Assembly (NCBI GenBank): GCA_016650135.1
Contig: JAENWH010000157.1
Coordinates: 1-5,346 of the forward strand
DNA: 5,346 nucleotides
Direction of reading: 5' to 3'
Origin: Peptostreptococcaceae bacterium
GTDB taxonomy: Bacteria; Bacillota_A; Clostridia; Peptostreptococcales; Anaerovoracaceae
Part shown: positions 1 to 5,346 of the stretch, in pieces
Layout: each line of letters starts with the position of its first letter
Numbering within the stretch: the first letter of the stretch is position 1
The notes under the pieces: model-generated
The model's database searches: none
The model's input: only the letters and a program-made list of their open reading frames with translations
What the model was told of the DNA's origin: nothing
Made by a program: the position numbers and the translations under genes

Positions 1-161
1 TGTGCCTGATAATGTTCGTGTTCCTACGACCGGAAATTTGCCGCCGGCTTCCTTCAGATTCCACCTCACGATGGACACCCTTGCCTTGAGCTAATGGTTA
101 GCAACTGATAGCCCCCATAACGGACTTGCACCGTCAAATATACTCGCCATGCTCGACGCAC
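1..161 (-). mobile_element. Group II intron, probably class C: 5' end (start of domain I), partial
   Basis: This is the 5' end of a self-splicing, mobile group II ribozyme, read from 161 down and cut off by the window edge. It begins GTGCG, matching the GUGYG 5' splice-site consensus. From memory, several blocks match domain I of group IIC introns such as that of Oceanobacillus iheyensis: GAGCATGGCG near the start, GGTGCAAGTCC, CAAGGGTGTCC, TGGAATCTGAAGGAAGC and AGGAACACGAAC, in the same order. Supporting helices are visible: ACGG/CCGT closing a TGCAAGT loop, GCTAA/TTAGC with a CCA loop (102-90), CCATC/GGTGG capped by a GTGA (GNRA) tetraloop (74-61), and GCCGG/CCGGT around 48-29. G+C is about 52% by hand count, above the flanking genes. 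It lies one base after the susD terminator, in the same orientation, as class C introns typically do. The reverse transcriptase/maturase, if present, and domains V/VI would lie beyond position 1. The group II assignment is firm; the class and intactness are inferred. Confidence 0.88.
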
Positions 162-162
162 T

Positions 163-200
163 AAAATAAGATAAGTAATCATGATTACTTATCTTATTTT
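163..200 (-). terminator. Intrinsic terminator of the susC-susD operon (38-bp perfect palindrome)
   Basis: Bases 163-200 form a perfect inverted repeat: each 19-base arm is the exact reverse complement of the other (left arm AAAATAAGATAAGTAATCA). In the minus-strand transcript this folds into a stem of about 17 bp with a small CAUG-centred loop and ends in UUAUUUU. It starts 26 bases after the susD stop, where an operon terminator is expected. The stem is AT-rich, unlike the GC-rich stems of Proteobacteria. Because the palindrome is perfect, it offers an A-tract/T-tract on both sides and could also stop plus-strand transcription. A group II intron begins one base (A) after the T-tract, so this hairpin probably also served as the intron's 5'-exon recognition element. 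Confidence 0.82.
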
Positions 201-226
201 CAATAAATAAATTTCTAAACCCGGAA

Positions 227-1912
227 TTACCAATTTGGATTTTGTACCAAAGCTGGATTAAGTGAAATTTGTTTTGTTGGTAATGGCAACAGATAATTTT
301 TGGCAGGATCAAAACTACGTTGTGAACCAGGCTGTAATACCAGAAAGCCATTTTCCAATTTACTGTCTGGTAAGTTATAGAATATACCAGAGGTGGAAGC
401 ATCGCCAATGGTCACTTGAGGTGAATCCCATTGTGTCCCTGTAACTTTTATGCTCAATAAGGAATTGGGAAGTTCTGTTTCAGCTGTTTTCCATCTACGC
501 AAGTCATCCCACCGATATCCTTCAAACGCCAATTCAACAGTTCTTTCCCTTCTAATTTCAGTTCTCATATCCAAACCATTAGCTGCCACTATTCCATTTG
601 TCAAATGGGGCATATGAACTCTGTCTCTTAAAAGGTTAATCGACAGGTCTAAATCGGCATCTGAGATAGAACCATTGCGTTCAAATGTAGATTCTGCATA
701 AATTAATAATACTTCTGCATACCTCATATCATTCCAGTCAAAATTACCAGCCGAAGAGCTGCTTGGGCTTGCAACTTCTGAAATAAATTTATAAAGCATA
801 TATCCAGAGTTGACATTTCTATTATTACCTACTCCAGGCCATTGAGGTTCAGCTTCGGTAAACTGAGGTCGAAAGATGCTATCAGCTGGAATAATAATTG
901 ATTCACTCATTCGTGGATCCCTATTATAAAATTCTGTTCTACATGAATCGTACCCCTCAAATAATGGAGACTTATTAATTGGCAAACCATCCGAACATAA
1001 ATACAAATCGGCAATTTTCTTGGTTGGGCTCATATATCCCCACGTAATTTTCTCTACCCAGTAAATGGGGTCAATAAACATCCTGTAATGCTTGGAAATA
1101 ATGGACTCCGGATTGTTTTCGCTAGTATTGTCAATAAACATATATCTGTAACTTTCTATACCTTTTCCCGAGTACAAATGATACGATTTACTATCTATAA
1201 CATTCTTCGATTCTAATATTGCTAAATCCAACAATGTATTTGCATCCGCTGTCCCGCGAAATTTTCTCCAGGTACCTTCGAATAAACAAACACGCGCTTT
1301 AAATGCCTCCGCAGCTTCTTTACATATCCTCCCTGCATCAGTAGTGCTTTTGTCGGACAAATCAGAAATAGCCATATCTAAATCACTCAATATAAAATTG
1401 AGTATTGCATCACGTGTGGCGCGTGCATTGTATATTTCAGGGTCGGTAGTGTCCAAAACTTTGTCTATAAGCGGTACACCTCCATATAGTTTAAAAAGAG
1501 TGTAATAATTATATGCGCGAAAAAAATAACCTTCACCGATATAAGCTGATATTTGATCCTTTATAGAAGAATTTTCGCCCTCAGTAATAAGTTTGTTTGC
1601 GTTTCTGATACCTGCATAAGCACCATTCCATACCCCATCATCTGAAGGGGGAACATAAGTCCCGGAGCTAACCGGATCAGGCTGAGTATCCTCAGCAATA
1701 TCTGACATGTTATCACTATTGTTTATTCCACCAGACCGAGGATCATCAAGAGTATTTTGGTAAAACCAGTTTGCAGCCAGTTTAAAATCAGCTGGATTCT
1801 TCCAAAATACAACATCAGTAATTTCCGATTGAGGCTGTAAATCCAGAAAATTATTACAACTTGAAATTAAGACAAGTAATAATCCTAAACTTATATAAGA
1901 CTGTATTTTCAT
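227..1912 (-). CDS. SusD/RagB-family nutrient-binding outer-membrane lipoprotein
   Basis: A 561-residue surface lipoprotein that forms the substrate-binding lid over its SusC partner, capturing glycans or other polymer fragments for import. The start at 1912 gives a clean lipoprotein signal: a hydrophobic stretch at residues 6-16 and lipobox ISS-C with the lipidated cysteine at 19, followed by NNFLDLQPQ, the usual mature SusD N-terminus. An ATG further upstream at 1948 would add 12 polar residues, overlap susC and spoil the signal. Family landmarks include FRAYNYYTLFKLYGGVPLI (131-149, TPR-like helix region), a MRYAEVLLIYAE helix (396-407), the signature RRERTVELAFEGYRWDDLRRW (454-474; E460, G465, R467 and RRW typical) and the C-terminal LLPLP...NPNW. 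Length is normal for the family and the frame is intact. It follows susC by 22 bases, so the two are co-transcribed. The ligand cannot be read from the sequence; SusD proteins share the fold but not specificity residues. Confidence 0.96.
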   Translation of the reverse strand: MKIQSYISLGLLLVLISSCNNFLDLQPQSEITDVVFWKNPADFKLAANWFYQNTLDDPRSGGINNSDNMSDIAEDTQPDPVSSGTYVPPSDDGVWNGAYAGIRNANKLITEGENSSIKDQISAYIGEGYFFRAYNYYTLFKLYGGVPLIDKVLDTTDPEIYNARATRDAILNFILSDLDMAISDLSDKSTTDAGRICKEAAEAFKARVCLFEGTWRKFRGTADANTLLDLAILESKNVIDSKSYHLYSGKGIESYRYMFIDNTSENNPESIISKHYRMFIDPIYWVEKITWGYMSPTKKIADLYLCSDGLPINKSPLFEGYDSCRTEFYNRDPRMSESIIIPADSIFRPQFTEAEPQWPGVGNNRNVNSGYMLYKFISEVASPSSSSAGNFDWNDMRYAEVLLIYAESTFERNGSISDADLDLSINLLRDRVHMPHLTNGIVAANGLDMRTEIRRERTVELAFEGYRWDDLRRWKTAETELPNSLLSIKVTGTQWDSPQVTIGDASTSGIFYNLPDSKLENGFLVLQPGSQRSFDPAKNYLLPLPTKQISLNPALVQNPNW

Positions 1913-1934
1913 AATATTAATATTTTTTATGCCA
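1913..1934 (-). promoter_or_regulatory. susC-susD spacer with susD translation-initiation region
   Basis: This 22-base spacer separates the susC stop from the susD ATG. It has no Shine-Dalgarno-like GGAGG; instead it is almost entirely A/T just before the start, as is usual in Bacteroidota, where initiation often relies on unstructured A/T-rich leaders. The last 12 bases (1924-1913) are the perfect palindrome AATATTAATATT abutting the ATG. I see no -33/-7 promoter (TTTG, TANNTTTG) here, which supports translation from a shared susCD message. Confidence 0.5.
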
Positions 1935-4900
1935 TTAAAAATTAACATTCAACCCAAAAGAAAATGTTTTATAGAAAGGGTAATTAAAGTCGTTACTGCT
2001 TTCTTCAGGATCGTAATTCTTATCCCATGTTCCGGGTGAAATCGTAAGTAAATCTTCCCCACTAAAGTAAACTCTAGCACTGCTAATGTTCAACGTGCTT
2101 AAAAGTTGTTTGGGGATGTTATAACCAATTGTTATATTTTTGAGCCGTAGATATTTCGTATTTTCAAGATATATACTGGAGCATTGGTAATTGTTGCTTT
2201 TTACTGTTCCGCTATTCGATAGCCTCGGATATTGAGCATTTATATTATCTTGTGAAAAAGTTTTACCATAGTAATAATCGAGAGGCTGGAACCAACTATG
2301 CGCCAATGGAAACCCAAAGTTTTCACTTGCTCGCCAGTCAAATTTATCACTTGTACCTTGTAATATCATATTAAAGAAGAAATTCTTATATTCAAGTCCG
2401 GCATTAACACTATAAGTATACTTTGGATCTGCTGATCCCAAATAAACTGCATCACCGGATCCTTTCGATCCATCGCCATAACTAGTAATTTTGCCATCTG
2501 TATCGATATCCTCATACATGACATCTCCAATACCAAGCCCCTTGTATCCTTCCGGTTGGGTGCCTGGAACAATTCCTTTTCCGGCAAATTTAGAAGCGTA
2601 TGCATCTAATTCCTCCTGTGTCCTTATAATTGAACCCTTATACCCAAAAAAGGAATTCAAAGGATAACCTTGCCGGGCAAAATTAAGTCCAAGATTATAT
2701 GAATCATTACCCTGAAGATTTGTCAATATGTTCTTTTTGAAATCTAGTATAAATCCTACATTGAACTTAAAGTCTCCAACCTGATCCTTCCAGTTTCCTT
2801 GCAAATCCCAACCTTTGACCGAAAGATCACCGGCGTTTGTTGATGGCGCTGTTGCTCCAAGCGTTGTCGGATAAGCAACACTTACCAACATATTCGTATT
2901 TTCTTTCTGGTAAACATCAAAAGAAGCATTCAGTTTTGAATGAAAAAACCCTAAATCAAATCCTAAATTTTTTGTTTCAATTGTTTCCCATGTACGGGTT
3001 GGTGATGCTATTCCATTCATCGAGGCTGCTAATTGCGATATTGAAGATCCGTCAATTGGATATTTCCCCCCGATACTGATTAGTTGGATATAATCAAATA
3101 AACCCAGGGTCGGAATATCCTGATTACCTGTTCGTCCCCAAGATGCCCTTATTTTCAGGAGATCCAGCGCATTTCCATCAACAATGGCTTTAAAAAATGG
3201 CTCTCGGGAGAGTTGCCAGGCACCAGCAATACTTGGGTATGTTCCACTCCAGCGCCTTTCGGGAGAAAATTTCGAACTGCCATCTTTACGAATGGTTGCA
3301 TCAAGGTAATATTTACCATTAAAAGAATAGCTGAAACGACCAAAATAAGAAAGTAAAGCCCACGAATTATTATTCCAATAATCACCTGCACTTAGATTTG
3401 TTGGATCTGAAAGTGGCAAAACAAAGATTTCATTACTTAAAAAAGCAGCCCCCGACATATACCTTGAATTTTGTGACTGGCTCTCCTGCGAAGCGCCGGC
3501 CATTAAATGAATGGAGTGCTTATCGAACAAAATTTTATCATAATTCAGATAAGTGCTGAAGTTTTTGTATAGCTTACTCCAATTATTATAATAGGCTGAG
3601 TTTGGAACGTTACTGGGATGACCATTTATTGAATTATCCCAAATGTGACAATAGGAAGATTTAGAGTTAACTTCATCGCCGTAATGCTCAATATTTACAG
3701 CGGCCTGTCCGGTCCAGACCAATCCTTTTATTGGTGTCCAATCAATCTTTAAATTATTATTTAACCTTGAATCAGTGGTGGTTTGAGATCCTTCCTCTGT
3801 CAATTCCTGAAATGGGTTTCGATAACCCTGATACGAATAATAATTACCCGCAGGGTTGAATTCCGGAACGTACGAGAATACTCTAAGAGCACTTTCAATT
3901 GCATTATCCTGATTATAACTACCAACATTGTTTATTGAAGAAGGTGCGAAAATATTCTGATAATCGTATGAAACAATGGCACTCAGGTTAATGTTATTCC
4001 GCAGTTTGGTTTGCACGTTCATTCTGTAATTATACTTATCGGAATAGTTAGTGCCAACCGAAATGTTTCCCTGGTTATTTAAATAACTTCCGGAAAGAAA
4101 GTAAGTTGTTTTTTCATTACCACCTGAAATGCTTAAGTTGTGAGATTGAATTATTGATGATTTAAACAAATCCCCATAATAATCTTTTGATTGGTACCAC
4201 ATTGGATAAGATTCAACATTCCAGTTTTCACCTGGGCCGCTACCGGCATCATTGGCCGCAATTTTAGCGAGCGTTGCATCCGAGAAGGTTTGAGAATCAC
4301 CGTCATTAAAGTTTGCCTCATTAAACATTTTCACAAAATGATCTGTTGGTGTTGTTTTTTTCAAAAAGTTAGTGCTTTTCACCCCAACATTACCTGAATA
4401 GGAAATAACCGTTTTACCATCCTTTCCACCTTTAGTAGTAATCAGGATTACGCCATCAGCAGCCCTTGCCCCATAAATTGCGGCTGAAGCATCTTTTAAA
4501 ACTGTGACATTTTGAATGTCATTGGGATTAATCAAATTAATGTCACCGGGGACACCATCGACTAAAATTAATGGTGTACCTCCGTTAATAGAAGATGATC
4601 CCCTAATCGTAAGTGCGAAATTTTCCTGACCTGGTGCGCCACTTGTACGTGTTATGTCTACTCCGGAAATTAAACCTTGCAATGCATTCATTGTTCCTGT
4701 AACAGGCCGCGACTCAAGTTTATCGGAATTTATTTTTGAAATGGCACCAGTTAATTCGCCTTTAAGCTTTGTTCCATATCCGATGGCTACAACTTCATCA
4801 ATGCCAATGCTTTCTACAATCATTGTGACATTTATACTGGTTTTTCCGGCCATCGGTATCTCCTGAGTTTTCATTCCGATAAATGAAAATACCAATATCG

Positions 4901-5346
4901 CATCACCAGGAATTTTGGCAAGGTTATAATTACCCTCGGAATCGGTAATACTGCCGTTGGTTGTCCCTTTTACTACAACGGTAACTCCCGGCAAAGGAGA
5001 GTCAGAAGAGTCGGTAACTTTACCTGTCACTGTCTTTTTTGCCTGATCTTCAATTTTTGAAAAATTATTGACTTCCTTAGGTCTGATAATAATAACATGA
5101 TCCACAATTTTGTATCCCATCCCCGTTTCTTCCAGTAATCGGTCAAGAATTTCCTGGATTGAGGCATTATTCATTGTAATATTAACTTTTTTTTCAACGT
5201 TAAAGTCATTGTTATTGTAAACAAAATCATAATTACTTTGATCCTCTATATAATTAAGGATTTGCTTAATGGTTGTACTTTTGTAGTCCAACTTAAGGTC
5301 TGTCTGCTGTGACCAGGATTTTGCACTAGTGCCCAAAATGCCCACA
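1935..5346 (-). CDS. SusC/RagA-family TonB-dependent transporter with STN signalling domain, N-terminus cut by window
   Basis: Outer-membrane barrel that imports the ligand delivered by its SusD partner using TonB energy. About 1136 residues are visible; the first visible codons (GTG GGC ATT TTG) read as the tail of a signal peptide (VGILGTSAKSWS then QQTDL), so the true start lies upstream and GTG at 5345 is probably an internal valine. Domains, numbered from the edge: STN (about 16-88), carboxypeptidase-regulatory-like domain (about 106-175, starting VTGKVTD), TonB box-like DEVVAIGYGT (183-192), plug with LVDGVPG (261-267), VLKDASAAIYGARAADGV (282-299) and LITTKGGK (301-308), then the barrel with RKDGSSKF (686-693), ASWGRTGNQ (734-742), DIDTDGKI (946-953), YLRLKNITIGYNIP (1065-1078) and terminal phenylalanine in GLNVNF. 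Length and motif order are normal and no frameshift is seen. The STN domain implies regulation through a FecR-type anti-sigma factor and an ECF sigma factor, neither in view. Substrate unknown. Confidence 0.97.
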   Translation of the reverse strand, partial: VGILGTSAKSWSQQTDLKLDYKSTTIKQILNYIEDQSNYDFVYNNNDFNVEKKVNITMNNASIQEILDRLLEETGMGYKIVDHVIIIRPKEVNNFSKIEDQAKKTVTGKVTDSSDSPLPGVTVVVKGTTNGSITDSEGNYNLAKIPGDAILVFSFIGMKTQEIPMAGKTSINVTMIVESIGIDEVVAIGYGTKLKGELTGAISKINSDKLESRPVTGTMNALQGLISGVDITRTSGAPGQENFALTIRGSSSINGGTPLILVDGVPGDINLINPNDIQNVTVLKDASAAIYGARAADGVILITTKGGKDGKTVISYSGNVGVKSTNFLKKTTPTDHFVKMFNEANFNDGDSQTFSDATLAKIAANDAGSGPGENWNVESYPMWYQSKDYYGDLFKSSIIQSHNLSISGGNEKTTYFLSGSYLNNQGNISVGTNYSDKYNYRMNVQTKLRNNINLSAIVSYDYQNIFAPSSINNVGSYNQDNAIESALRVFSYVPEFNPAGNYYSYQGYRNPFQELTEEGSQTTTDSRLNNNLKIDWTPIKGLVWTGQAAVNIEHYGDEVNSKSSYCHIWDNSINGHPSNVPNSAYYNNWSKLYKNFSTYLNYDKILFDKHSIHLMAGASQESQSQNSRYMSGAAFLSNEIFVLPLSDPTNLSAGDYWNNNSWALLSYFGRFSYSFNGKYYLDATIRKDGSSKFSPERRWSGTYPSIAGAWQLSREPFFKAIVDGNALDLLKIRASWGRTGNQDIPTLGLFDYIQLISIGGKYPIDGSSISQLAASMNGIASPTRTWETIETKNLGFDLGFFHSKLNASFDVYQKENTNMLVSVAYPTTLGATAPSTNAGDLSVKGWDLQGNWKDQVGDFKFNVGFILDFKKNILTNLQGNDSYNLGLNFARQGYPLNSFFGYKGSIIRTQEELDAYASKFAGKGIVPGTQPEGYKGLGIGDVMYEDIDTDGKITSYGDGSKGSGDAVYLGSADPKYTYSVNAGLEYKNFFFNMILQGTSDKFDWRASENFGFPLAHSWFQPLDYYYGKTFSQDNINAQYPRLSNSGTVKSNNYQCSSIYLENTKYLRLKNITIGYNIPKQLLSTLNISSARVYFSGEDLLTISPGTWDKNYDPEESSNDFNYPFYKTFSFGLNVNF

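Noticed and set aside
1..161. Interpreting the left segment as a tRNA/rRNA fragment or riboswitch
   Set aside because: The phrase GGTGCAAGTCC slightly recalls a tRNA T-arm or a cobalamin-type element. However, the GTGCG start and the ordered group II domain I motifs explain the whole segment better.
91..408. A 105-codon minus-strand reading frame spanning intron, terminator and the susD 3' end
   Set aside because: It crosses the terminator palindrome and the intron splice site and overlaps susD in another frame. It has no family resemblance, and its last residues are simply translated intron RNA.
1071..1140. Direct repeat TCAATAAACA at 1071-1080 and 1131-1140
   Set aside because: Only 10 bases long and explained by the tetrapeptide MFID occurring twice in SusD (residues 258-261 and 278-281). 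The flanks do not match.
1913..1948. Upstream ATG at 1948 as the susD start
   Set aside because: It adds 12 residues (MLIFNGIKNINI) ahead of a good lipoprotein signal peptide and overlaps the susC 3' end. The ATG at 1912 gives normal signal-peptide geometry.
2366..4866. Several 68-80 codon reading frames on both strands inside susC
   Set aside because: All lie wholly within the long, well-supported susC frame, show no recognisable domains or start-site context, and look like shadow frames.
5343..5345. GTG at the window edge as the true susC start
   Set aside because: Starting here would leave a signal peptide with only a short hydrophobic stub and no basic N-terminus. SusC proteins normally have about 15-30 more residues upstream, so this is most likely an internal valine codon.

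Overview
The window looks like chromosomal DNA of a Bacteroidota (Bacteroidetes) species. It carries an outer-membrane nutrient-uptake pair of the SusC/SusD type, which is essentially confined to that phylum. Translation starts lack a Shine-Dalgarno sequence, and sampled coding lines are about 40% G+C. I cannot name the genus. The STN-containing SusC would fit an intestinal or a marine/sediment Bacteroidales relative, but this is a guess.

Layout: everything recognisable lies on the minus strand, so the biological order runs from high to low coordinates. From 5346 to 1935 is a susC-like TonB-dependent transporter that lacks only its extreme N-terminus (most of the signal peptide). After a 22-base AT-rich gap comes a complete susD-like surface lipoprotein gene (1912 to 227). 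Twenty-six bases past its stop is a 38-bp perfect palindrome (200-163) that reads as an AT-rich intrinsic terminator. One base beyond it, at position 161, the sequence changes to a more G+C-rich (about 52%) structured segment running off the left edge. This segment starts with GTGCG and carries domain I motifs of a bacterial group II intron, most like class C (group IIC).

How the parts work together: SusC and SusD form a 'pedal bin' complex in which the lipoprotein lid captures an oligosaccharide or other polymer fragment at the cell surface and the TonB-driven barrel imports it. The STN domain at the start of SusC suggests that the transporter also signals to an anti-sigma factor/ECF sigma pair, probably encoded just upstream, outside the window. 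The intron sits directly behind the operon terminator in the same orientation, the characteristic target of group IIC introns, and leaves both genes intact. I see no degradative enzyme, tRNA, rRNA, CRISPR or insertion sequence in the window.

The most noteworthy structure is this terminator-docked intron. No wholly new system is evident.
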